This document shows, piece by piece, positions 14,022-21,560 of a stretch of 22,296 nucleotides of DNA. The notes beneath the pieces are model-generated. The model searched no databases, was not told where the DNA came from, and worked only from the letters and a program-made list of their open reading frames with translations. The DNA lies in contig CAXIAD010000047.1 in the NCBI GenBank assembly GCA_964021645.1, positions 1 to 22,296 of the forward strand, written 5' to 3'. Source of the stretch: CANLDA01 sp964021645 (GTDB lineage Bacteria; Pseudomonadota; Alphaproteobacteria; Rhodobacterales; Rhodobacteraceae). Positions within the stretch are counted from its first letter, which is position 1. Each line of letters opens with the position of its first letter. The translations under genes and the position numbers were made by a program.

Positions 14022-15446
14022 TTAGGCGGCTTCCGCAGCCATACGCTCGGCTTTTGCGATCACGTCATCGATGCCGCCAACCATATAGAAGGCGCCCTCG
14101 GGCAGGTGGTCGTATTCGCCAGCCACAACAGCTTTGAATGATGCGATTGTGTCTTCCAGCTGAACCTGAACACCGTCAGAGCCTGTGAACACTTTCGCAA
14201 CGTCAAACGGCTGCGACAAGAAACGCTCAATCTTACGCGCCCGTGCAACGGCCAATTTGTCTTCTTCTGACAATTCATCCATGCCCAAAATCGCAATGAT
14301 ATCCTGAAGCGATTTATAGCGCTGCAAAATCTGCTGAACGTCGGTTGCAACTTTATAGTGCTCATCACCAATGATCAGCGGATCCAGCAAACGAGATGTC
14401 GATCCCAGCGGATCAACCGCAGGATAGATACCTTTTTCCGAAATCGAACGGTCCAGAACGGTTGTCGCATCAAGGTGCGCAAACGATGTCGCTGGTGCCG
14501 GATCGGTAAGGTCATCCGCAGGAACATAAACAGCTTGAACTGATGTAATCGAACCGTTTTTCGTTGACGAAATACGCTCCTGCATCATGCCCATGTCTGT
14601 CGCCAATGTAGGCTGATAGCCAACCGCTGATGGGATACGACCCAACAAGGCCGAAACCTCAGAACCAGCCTGTGTAAAGCGGAAGATGTTATCCACAAAG
14701 AACAAAACGTCAGAACCAGTGTCATCACGGAACTGTTCGGCCAAAGTCAGACCGGACAAAGCAACCCGCATACGCGCACCTGGAGGCTCGTTCATCTGGC
14801 CGTAGACCAGTGCGATTTTTGATTCTGGCAGGTTATCAGGAACGATAACGCCGGATTCAATCATCTCGTGATATAGATCGTTCCCTTCACGGGTCCGCTC
14901 GCCAACACCCGCGAATACAGACACACCAGAGTGTACCTTCGCGATGTTGTTGATCAGTTCCATGATCAAAACTGTTTTACCAACGCCGGCACCGCCGAAC
15001 AGACCAATTTTACCACCCTTGGTGTAGGGGGCCAAAAGGTCGATAACTTTGATACCTGTTGTCAGGATCTGAGTTTCTGTGGACTGGTCAGCAAACGCAG
15101 GTGCGTCGCCGTGGATGCCACGGGTTTCAGTCGCATCAACTGGACCTTTTTCGTCAACAGGCTCGCCGATGACGTTCAGGATACGGCCCAAAGTGGCTGT
15201 GCCAACTGGAACCGAGATCGGTGAATCCGTATCGGTTACCGCTTGACCGCGAACCAAACCTTCGGTTGCGTCCATTGCGATGGTACGAACGGTGTTTTCG
15301 CCTAGGTGCTGAGCAACTTCCAGAACCAGTTTTTTACCGTTATTTTCAGTGTTCAGCGCGTTCAGAATCTGAGGCAGATCATCCTCGAACTGAACATCGA
15401 CAACGGCGCCAATCACCTGAGTGATTTTGCCTTTTGCATGTGCCAT
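14022..15446 (-). CDS. atpD: F1 ATP synthase beta subunit (catalytic)
   Basis: Catalytic subunit; three copies alternate with alpha in the F1 head and synthesise ATP on the inner face of the membrane. The 474 residues include the P-loop GGAGVGKT (151-158), GERTREGNDLYHEM with the catalytic glutamate, the Walker B LFFVDNIFRFTQAG, and the DELSEED torque helix (390-396). All key residues are present. Starts at 15446 with a GGAG Shine-Dalgarno, 18 bases after atpG. Confidence 0.99.
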   Translation of the reverse strand: MAHAKGKITQVIGAVVDVQFEDDLPQILNALNTENNGKKLVLEVAQHLGENTVRTIAMDATEGLVRGQAVTDTDSPISVPVGTATLGRILNVIGEPVDEKGPVDATETRGIHGDAPAFADQSTETQILTTGIKVIDLLAPYTKGGKIGLFGGAGVGKTVLIMELINNIAKVHSGVSVFAGVGERTREGNDLYHEMIESGVIVPDNLPESKIALVYGQMNEPPGARMRVALSGLTLAEQFRDDTGSDVLFFVDNIFRFTQAGSEVSALLGRIPSAVGYQPTLATDMGMMQERISSTKNGSITSVQAVYVPADDLTDPAPATSFAHLDATTVLDRSISEKGIYPAVDPLGSTSRLLDPLIIGDEHYKVATDVQQILQRYKSLQDIIAILGMDELSEEDKLAVARARKIERFLSQPFDVAKVFTGSDGVQVQLEDTIASFKAVVAGEYDHLPEGAFYMVGGIDDVIAKAERMAAEAA

Positions 15447-15464
15447 GTGTTTGTCTCCGGTTCT

Positions 15465-16340
15465 TTAGAGCGCTTCAGCGCCCGAAATGATTTCAATCAG
15501 CTCGTTGGTGATGACAGCCTGACGCGAGCGGTTATACTGGATGGTCAGTTTGTCGATCATCTCGCCTGCGTTACGGGTAGCGTTGTCCATTGCGGACATC
15601 CGCGCACCTTGTTCACTGGCGCCATTTTCCAACAAAGCAGCAAAGATTTGTGTCGCAACACCGCGCGGCAACAGGTCGGCCAATAGGGCCTCTTCGCTGG
15701 GCTCATAGTCATAAAGCGTCGTTGCGCCCGCATCGTCAGATGTCTCAAACGCGGCAGGGATAATCTGCTGCGCCGTCGGGATCTGCGTGACAACATTGAC
15801 GAATTTCGCATAGAAAATCGTCGCCACATCGAATTCGGACGCATCAAAACGTGCCAAAACATCGCGTGCAATGCTTTGGGCGTTATCGTAACCAACGCGT
15901 TTCACTTCGCTCAGGTCAACGTGCCCGATGAAATGTTCGCCAAGGTCACGCTTAACCGCGTCACGGCCTTTTTTGCCGACAGTCAATACTTTGAGTGTCT
16001 TGCCCTGTGCTTTCAGCTCCAGCGCCCGAGCACGCGCCATTTTGGCGATGTTCGAGTTAAAGCCGCCGCACAAACCACGTTCCGACGTCATGATGATCAG
16101 CAGCTGAACGTCATCCTTGCCCGAACCGCTTAGCAGTTTGGGCGCGGAATCTGATCCACCAACAGAAGCAGCCAGCCCACCCAGAACAGCGTTAAACCGT
16201 TCTGTGTAGGGGCGTGATTGCTCCGCACTTTCCTGCGCGCGGCGAAGTTTCGCCGCGGCAACCATTTGCATGGCCTTTGTGATCTTACGGGTGTTTTTCA
16301 CACTCGTGATCCGGTTTTTAAGGTCCTTGAGATTTGGCAT
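15465..16340 (-). CDS. atpG: F1 ATP synthase gamma subunit
   Basis: Rotating central shaft. At 291 residues it is full length, with the conserved N-terminal coiled coil MPNLKDLKNRITSVKNTRKITKAMQMVAAAKLRRAQ, the SERGLCGGFNSNI segment (about 86-98) and the C-terminal MSAMDNATRNAGEMIDKLTIQYNRSRQAVITNELIEIISGAEAL that passes through the alpha3beta3 hole. It lies 12 bases after atpA and 18 bases before atpD. Confidence 0.98.
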   Translation of the reverse strand: MPNLKDLKNRITSVKNTRKITKAMQMVAAAKLRRAQESAEQSRPYTERFNAVLGGLAASVGGSDSAPKLLSGSGKDDVQLLIIMTSERGLCGGFNSNIAKMARARALELKAQGKTLKVLTVGKKGRDAVKRDLGEHFIGHVDLSEVKRVGYDNAQSIARDVLARFDASEFDVATIFYAKFVNVVTQIPTAQQIIPAAFETSDDAGATTLYDYEPSEEALLADLLPRGVATQIFAALLENGASEQGARMSAMDNATRNAGEMIDKLTIQYNRSRQAVITNELIEIISGAEAL

Positions 16341-16352
16341 TGCCCGAACCCC

Positions 16353-17891
16353 TTAAGCGAAATCGGCGGCGAATTCGTCGAGTGCAGCCTTCAGTTTGTC
16401 CGCTGCTTCACCCTTGATTTTGGGATCTTCATCGGTAATCCACTGCAGCAGATCAGCGTGTTTGCTACGCAGATGTGCCAGCATGCCAGCTTCGTAGCGA
16501 CCAACGTCTTTTACGTCGACTTTGTCGAGGTAACCGGTGGTGCCCGCAAAGATAACGCAGACGATTTCTGAGTTGGTAAGCGGCGAATACTGTGGCTGTT
16601 TCATCAGCTCAGTCAAACGCGCACCACGGTTCAGCAATTGCTGAGTTGCGGCATCAAGGTCAGAACCGAACTGTGCAAAGGCAGCCATCTCACGATACTG
16701 AGCCAGTGACAATTTAACCGGACCAGCAACCGAAGACATCGCTTTGGTTTGTGCAGATGAACCAACACGTGAAACTGACAGACCAGTGTTCACAGCAGGA
16801 CGGATACCTTGGTAGAACAATTCAGTTTCCAAGAAGATCTGACCATCGGTGATCGAAATCACGTTGGTTGGAATAAACGCGGAAACGTCACCACCTTGGG
16901 TTTCGATCACTGGCAGAGCAGTCAAAGAACCTGAACCATAATCTTCGTTCAGTTTCGCAGAGCGTTCCAGCAAACGAGAGTGAAGATAGAAAACGTCACC
17001 AGGATAGGCTTCACGTCCGGGTGGACGACGCAGCAACAATGACATCTGACGATAAGAAACCGCTTGTTTGGACAGATCATCATAAACGATCAAAGCGTGC
17101 TTGCCGTTGTCACGGAAATATTCGGCCATCGCAGTCGCGGCATAAGGTGCCAAGAACTGCATTGGTGCTGGATCGGATGCAGTCGCAGCCACAACGATTG
17201 AATACTCAATCGCGCCAGATTCTTCCAGTTTCTTAACCAGCTGGGCAACGGTCGAACGCTTTTGACCAATCGCAACGTAAACGCAGTACAATTTCTTGTA
17301 TTCGTCATCGCCAGCGGCTTCGTTGTATGATTTTTGGTTCAGAATGGTGTCCAGCGCGATGGCTGTTTTACCTGTCTGACGGTCACCAATGATCAATTCG
17401 CGCTGGCCACGGCCAACTGGGATCATCGCATCAACGGATTTCAGACCAGTCGCCATAGGCTCGTGAACTGATTTACGCGGGATAATGCCTGGCGCTTTAA
17501 CGTCAGCCATTGAACGCTGTGTGGTGTTGATCGGGCCTTTGCCGTCGATCGGGTTACCCAGACCATCTACAACACGACCCAGCAATTCGGGTCCAATTGG
17601 CACGTCCACAATTGCGTTTGTACGCTTAACTGTGTCGCCTTCTTTGATGTCACGGTCAGAACCGAAAATAACAACACCTACGTTGTCGCTTTCCAGGTTC
17701 AATGCCATTCCGCGGATACCACCGGGGAATTCGACCATTTCACCGGCTTGAACATTGTCCAGACCGTAAACACGCGCGATACCGTCACCGACGCTCAGCA
17801 CGCGGCCAACTTCGGCCACTTCAGCTTCTTGACCAAAGTTCTTGATCTGGTCTTTCAGGATTGCCGATATCTCGGCAGCTTGGATACCCAT
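16353..17891 (-). CDS. atpA: F1 ATP synthase alpha subunit
   Basis: Non-catalytic nucleotide-binding subunit of F1. The 512 residues contain the P-loop GDRQTGKT (169-176), ALIVYDDLSKQAVSYRQMSLLLRRPPGREAYPGDVFYLHSRLLER (Walker B and following), and the arginine-finger region ISVTDGQIF-type strand, here ISITDGQIFLETELFYQGIRPAVNTGLSVSRVGSSAQ. The ATG overlaps the atpH stop (TAATG), so the two are translationally coupled. Confidence 0.99.
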   Translation of the reverse strand: MGIQAAEISAILKDQIKNFGQEAEVAEVGRVLSVGDGIARVYGLDNVQAGEMVEFPGGIRGMALNLESDNVGVVIFGSDRDIKEGDTVKRTNAIVDVPIGPELLGRVVDGLGNPIDGKGPINTTQRSMADVKAPGIIPRKSVHEPMATGLKSVDAMIPVGRGQRELIIGDRQTGKTAIALDTILNQKSYNEAAGDDEYKKLYCVYVAIGQKRSTVAQLVKKLEESGAIEYSIVVAATASDPAPMQFLAPYAATAMAEYFRDNGKHALIVYDDLSKQAVSYRQMSLLLRRPPGREAYPGDVFYLHSRLLERSAKLNEDYGSGSLTALPVIETQGGDVSAFIPTNVISITDGQIFLETELFYQGIRPAVNTGLSVSRVGSSAQTKAMSSVAGPVKLSLAQYREMAAFAQFGSDLDAATQQLLNRGARLTELMKQPQYSPLTNSEIVCVIFAGTTGYLDKVDVKDVGRYEAGMLAHLRSKHADLLQWITDEDPKIKGEAADKLKAALDEFAADFA

Positions 17892-18451
17892 TATCCGACC
17901 TCTTTCATTGCATTCTGGAGAGAGCTGAGCTTGGAGCGGATCGACGTATCGATCATCTTCGAGCCCACTTTAACGATAAGACCGCCGATGAGACTATCAT
18001 CAACGGTCGCTTTAATATTGACGTCTTTACCTACACGCGCAGTCAGCGTTTTAGCCAACTTTTCACTCTGGGTTTTGGTCAGTGCCTTGGCCGAGGTTAC
18101 CTCGGCAGTCACTTCACCTTTGTCCTGTGCGATCAGATCGCGCAGCACAGATGCCAGATGCGGCAACACGAACAAACGACGGTTGCCCGCCATTAGGCTC
18201 ATTGTGTTTGCCATCGTGGCAGACAGGCCCATCTTAGCTGCGATTGCTGCAACTGCTTTGGACTGTTCGTCACGTGTGTATATAGGAGAGCTGATCATCG
18301 CGTTGAATTCGCCACTCTCAGATAGCACTGTTTCCAGCGCATCGAGATCGGTTTCAACCGATTTCAGATCATTAGACTCTTTAGCGATTTGAAAAACCGC
18401 TGTGGCATAGCGCGCGGCGATGCCTGAGGATATCGAAGCTGGTTCGGACAC
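17891..18451 (-). CDS. atpH: F1 ATP synthase delta subunit
   Basis: Peripheral-stalk subunit (OSCP type) joining F1 to the b subunits. Conserved features are GIAARYATAVFQIAKE near the N terminus, LMAGNRRLFVLPHLASVLRDLI in the middle and the C-terminal VDDSLIGGLIVKVGSKMIDTSIRSKLSSLQNAM. I choose GTG at 18451, which has GGAAGG six bases upstream; GTG at 18457 (two codons longer, VDVSEP) directly abuts that Shine-Dalgarno. First gene of atpHAGDC. The F0 genes are not adjacent, which is usual in alphaproteobacteria. A possible FNR-type site lies about 95 bases upstream. Confidence 0.96.
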   Translation of the reverse strand: MSEPASISSGIAARYATAVFQIAKESNDLKSVETDLDALETVLSESGEFNAMISSPIYTRDEQSKAVAAIAAKMGLSATMANTMSLMAGNRRLFVLPHLASVLRDLIAQDKGEVTAEVTSAKALTKTQSEKLAKTLTARVGKDVNIKATVDDSLIGGLIVKVGSKMIDTSIRSKLSSLQNAMKEVG

Positions 18452-18836
18452 GTCCACCCTTCCGATTCTTAGCCCCGGTTATGGCGTGTAGCACCCTTGC
18501 GCTGCCACCTTGCCCCGAGGACGTTTCTAGTTTTGACTTACATCAAAAGCGGTAAAATCCAGCGGGGGTGTAACAGAGCATTGCCAGCCAAGCAACATTC
18601 CTTGAAACATTGCGTGACTCTGAATAACCCCTTATTTTCAACACGATACGCCAAGTGCGACTCTTTGCGCGTCGGATTTGGCAAAAAAAATTGACTCAAA
18701 TTCTTGATTTTTGTGATTCCTTAACCGTTTTCCCCCCCGAATGACCGTGAAAACAGCCGATTTTAGTTAATTCGTGCCGATCTCGGCTGAAGACGCTTTC
18801 GGCGATATCGCAGTCTATCTGGCGGGGGCCTAAAAA
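18452..18836. other. Divergent regulatory region between atpH and the RTX-like gene
   Basis: A 385-base gap that must hold the atpHAGDC promoter on the minus strand and that of the RTX-like gene on the plus strand. It is rich in A/T runs (a run of eight A at 18683-18690). It holds an FNR-like palindrome (18533-18546), a TTGACT hexamer (18691-18696) with no good -10 at the right spacing, and a GCCGA-TC-TCGGC palindrome (18776-18787). A 65-codon open frame at 18497-18694 has no coding hallmarks. Confidence 0.6.
18533..18546. promoter_or_regulatory. FNR/FnrL-like binding site upstream of atpH
   Basis: TTGAC-TTAC-ATCAA matches the Crp/Fnr-type consensus TTGAT-N4-ATCAA at nine of ten positions. 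The palindrome extends outward by one more pair on each side (TTTGAC...ATCAAA). It is about 82 bases upstream of the atpH start codon and about 290 bases from the RTX-like start. Oxygen- or redox-linked control of F1 synthesis is an inference from the motif only. Confidence 0.5.
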
Positions 18837-20729
18837 ATGATCATGTTAGCACTAATTTCGATGCTCGGGCTTGTGGCCTCACTTGGCGTTTTCGACATGG
18901 TGACCGGGGGCGAAGATGACGCTGAAGATGGCTCAGATGGTGGAACTGACGGTGGGACCGACGGAGGCACTGACGGAGGGACCGATGGCGGAACTGATGG
19001 TGGCACCGATGGCGGAACCGACGGAGGCACCGATGGCGGAACCGACGGAGGCACCGATGGCGGAACCGATGGTGGCACCGATGGCGGAACCGATGGTGGC
19101 ACCGATGGTGGAACCGATGGTGGAACTGGCACAGGTACAGGCTCCGTTCAAACCGGGACGTCCTCTGCTGAGACACTCGGCATGGATGCCGGGGCAACGG
19201 GAGGCGAAATCCATGGTGAGGGTGGCAATGACACCATCAGTGTCGGCGGCGATTCCCTTGGCGATGGCGGAGAGGGCGATGACACCCTAAGCATTCAAAC
19301 CGGTGCCCTGAACACCACCCTTTCTGGCGATGCGGGCAACGACATTCTCACGATCTCCGGGGATGGCGAGGCCAGCGGCGGGGCCGGTGATGACGTCCTA
19401 ACCGGCGCGGACACATCAACCCTGAATGGCGGCGCGGGCCTTGATACGCTTACCGTCAGCGGGCTGGGCGTCGGCTCTGGCGGGGCGGGTGATGACACGC
19501 TGACCCTGCTCAATGAGGATGGCGGGGCGGGCGGCACTGTGAACGGTGGCTCTGGCCACGACCTCATAACCGTGCATACGGGCGGTCAGGGAAATGGCGA
19601 TGACGGCAATGATGCTTTGGTGGCCGAGGTAGCAGGCAGCCAGGTTGCCGATGATGCGCTGACAGTATTGTCAGGCGGGGCTGGCACCGACACATTTACC
19701 ATTCACATTGACCCCGACAACACCGCAGCCATACCCGCGGATACGCCCGCCGTGTCCATAACGGATTTTGATCCCACAACTGACCAATTGTTGGTCGAAC
19801 TCGGCAATGGCGACTTTATCTCCAACATCGAAATACAGCCCGCATCCGGCGGTAGCCACACAGATGTTGTCCTGACCTATGACCTCCCCACCGAAAGCGA
19901 CAGCAGCATCGCGACCCAAACTGCCATCATCCGCCTTGACGGCGTGGCGAGCCTGTCTTTGTCCCAGATCACCCTTCTTGTCAGCGAAGGCGAAGGGGTT
20001 GATGCCAGCCAACTTAGCCTAACGCCGACGACTGGGACAGACGGCTCTGACATTCAGTTTGCCAGCGATGGAACTTATTACATGACCGGCGCGGGAAATG
20101 ACGGCTTGGTGGCCAATAACGTCGATTTCGCGGCCCACCTTGGCGACGATGATGACAGCTTTGCCGCCTCAGGTGGCAGCGTGGTTGTTGTGGGCGGCGA
20201 CGGAGCCGACACGATTGATCTGGTTGACGGTGCCGATATCGGGACCAGTGCGATCTATGGCGGCGCAGGAGACGATCAAATCTCTGTGGCCCGCGATGAG
20301 GTCGCCGTTTACGGAGGTGAGGGCGATAATACCTTTGTCGCCACACAGGCATCGGGCGAAAATGTCTCTTATACGGGCGGCACAGGCACCGACGACATCA
20401 CCCTGACACTGGGCCAAACAGCGCATGGCAGCACGGGCGATGGCGACAGCTTTACCGTGAACGCCTATCCAGATCACCTAACACGCGGTGCCGCAGAAAT
20501 CGTCGCCTTCCCACCTCAGACCGTCACTCTGAATCTTCCGCCCGAGGTCACAGGCACAGTCTCCATCACCACGACCGATATCGACCGTGATGGCACCTTG
20601 GTTCCGATCTATGAAATCACCGCGGCGGATGGTCAGGTGTTGATGCGCATCGAATCCGTGTCTGGCGCGACCGGCTACGGCACCGGCAGCTCGCTCCTTA
20701 CCATCAACCGCGATGTCAGCTTTAGTTGA
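18837..20729 (+). CDS. RTX-like calcium-binding protein with GGTD repeat tract
   Basis: A 630-residue acidic, glycine-rich surface-type protein. Residues 2-19 form a hydrophobic segment (IMLALISMLGLVASLGVF) that may be a signal anchor, followed by EDDAEDGSD. Then come fifteen perfect GGTD units and a GGTG (about 35-98), then RTX-type nonapeptide-like repeats. The latter include GEGGNDTIS, GGEGDDTLS, GDAGNDILT, GGAGDDVLT, GGAGLDTLT, GGAGDDTLT, GGSGHDLIT and GGAGTDTFT, and a second group (GGDGADTID, GGAGDDQIS, GGEGDNTFV) near 440-515. RTX repeats bind Ca2+ and fold outside the cell, often after type I secretion; no ABC exporter is present here. The C-terminal part (VTGTVSITTTDIDRDG...) is unrecognised. 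Function unknown; adhesin or matrix protein is a guess. Its stop overlaps the opposing methyltransferase by eight bases. Confidence 0.85.
   Translation: MIMLALISMLGLVASLGVFDMVTGGEDDAEDGSDGGTDGGTDGGTDGGTDGGTDGGTDGGTDGGTDGGTDGGTDGGTDGGTDGGTDGGTDGGTDGGTGTGTGSVQTGTSSAETLGMDAGATGGEIHGEGGNDTISVGGDSLGDGGEGDDTLSIQTGALNTTLSGDAGNDILTISGDGEASGGAGDDVLTGADTSTLNGGAGLDTLTVSGLGVGSGGAGDDTLTLLNEDGGAGGTVNGGSGHDLITVHTGGQGNGDDGNDALVAEVAGSQVADDALTVLSGGAGTDTFTIHIDPDNTAAIPADTPAVSITDFDPTTDQLLVELGNGDFISNIEIQPASGGSHTDVVLTYDLPTESDSSIATQTAIIRLDGVASLSLSQITLLVSEGEGVDASQLSLTPTTGTDGSDIQFASDGTYYMTGAGNDGLVANNVDFAAHLGDDDDSFAASGGSVVVVGGDGADTIDLVDGADIGTSAIYGGAGDDQISVARDEVAVYGGEGDNTFVATQASGENVSYTGGTGTDDITLTLGQTAHGSTGDGDSFTVNAYPDHLTRGAAEIVAFPPQTVTLNLPPEVTGTVSITTTDIDRDGTLVPIYEITAADGQVLMRIESVSGATGYGTGSSLLTINRDVSFS
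18939..19130 (+). repeat. 12-bp coding tandem repeat, sixteen units (GGTD)15-GGTG
   Basis: Sixteen in-frame 12-bp units of the form GGN-GGN-ACY-GAY. The encoded Gly-Gly-Thr-Asp is invariant in the first fifteen, while third codon positions differ between units. A 24-bp higher-order unit (ggcggaaccgac then ggaggcaccgat) recurs around 19011-19058, suggesting duplication by slippage or unequal recombination. Confidence 0.95.
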
Positions 20730-21486
20730 TGCCAATGCCCTTGGCCTGCACCGGTGCCCGATCCGGTTTTGGTGCCAGCACGCTCAGGGGCTTTCGCACC
20801 ACCTGCCGCAAACCGGGGCCACTTGGTGCCGGAATGCGCTTGCTGGCCTCCACCATCAACACGCCCCCCGCAATGACAGGGGACATCGCCCGCCCCACGC
20901 CTTCCCAGAACGGTCCGGTTTTGCGCCAGAACCGTTTGTGCGAGGGCGGCTGATATAACGTCGCGCGGTGACGCTCCGGGCGAAATCCGTGTTTCTTTAA
21001 CTGCGCATCCAACTGCCCATTGGAATAGGGCCGCCCATAGCCAAACGGCGTGCCATCACTGCGCGACCACATCCCGGCCCGATTGGGCACGACAAACATC
21101 ACACGCCCCCCCGGCCCCAACACGCGGTATGCCTCGTCTAACAAGGCGGCCGGATTCTCGCTATTTTCCAACCCATGCATCAAGACCAACCGATCCGCGC
21201 GCCCCGTTTCCACCGGCCACTGCGTTTCCTCGCACAATACCGAAACATTCTGCTGCCCCGCAGGCCAGGCCATCACCCCTTGCGGCCCCGGCATCAATCC
21301 AATCACCCGCCGTGCTTCCGACAGATAGGGGCGCAACAACGGCACCGCAAAACCAAACCCCACCACTGTCTGTCCCTTGGCTTCTGGCCATAGATCCAGC
21401 AATTGATCACGCACAGCCTTTTGCGCCGCGCGCCCCAATGTGCTGCGGTAATAAAAATTTCGTAGGTCCTGCACATCAAGATGCAT
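20722..21486 (-). CDS. Class I SAM-dependent methyltransferase
   Basis: A 254-residue protein of the Methyltransf_11 type. The SAM-binding region is VVGFGFAVPLLRPYL (41-55), followed by RVIGLMP. The later DRLVLMHGLENSENPAALLDEAYRVLGPGGRVMFVVPNRAGMWSR is the clearest part (motif IV and the LGPGGRV turn). Motif I is reduced: the first acidic residue and the full G-x-G-x-G are not there. The C terminus is basic and Pro-rich (KRIPAPSGPGLRQVVRKPLSVLAPKPDRAPVQ). The start at 21486 (MHLDVQDLRNFYY) is chosen because a GGGCGGG lies upstream and the domain begins there. Divergent from gloB, 74 bases away; the substrate is unknown. Confidence 0.85.
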   Translation of the reverse strand: MHLDVQDLRNFYYRSTLGRAAQKAVRDQLLDLWPEAKGQTVVGFGFAVPLLRPYLSEARRVIGLMPGPQGVMAWPAGQQNVSVLCEETQWPVETGRADRLVLMHGLENSENPAALLDEAYRVLGPGGRVMFVVPNRAGMWSRSDGTPFGYGRPYSNGQLDAQLKKHGFRPERHRATLYQPPSHKRFWRKTGPFWEGVGRAMSPVIAGGVLMVEASKRIPAPSGPGLRQVVRKPLSVLAPKPDRAPVQAKGIGIN

Positions 21487-21560
21487 TGCGCCCGCCCGCC
21501 TGATCGGCAAATGTAATCGTCACTTCTGGGATCAACATAACCATCACAAGGCGAAAATCC

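Noticed and set aside
18497..18694. 65-codon open frame in the atpH upstream region
   Set aside because: No recognisable motif or convincing Shine-Dalgarno, and it covers the stretch needed for promoters.
18691..18719. TTGACT as -35 of a promoter for the RTX-like gene
   Set aside because: At 17-base spacing the -10 reads TGATTC, too poor to call.
18721..18728. TTAACCGT resembling a CtrA half-site
   Set aside because: Only a half-site with one mismatch; the second TTAA at the required spacing is missing.
18939..19130. Short repeats reminiscent of a CRISPR array
   Set aside because: Units are 12 bp, directly adjacent, without spacers and in frame with a large gene.
18830..19132. Open frame on the minus strand encoding repeated Pro-Pro-Ser-Val
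   Set aside because: It is the reverse reading of the GGTD tract; its pattern follows from the 12-bp repeat and it has no Shine-Dalgarno or family match.
18916..19290. Plus-strand open frame in another phase over the GGTD tract
   Set aside because: Low-complexity shadow of the repeat; no independent coding evidence.
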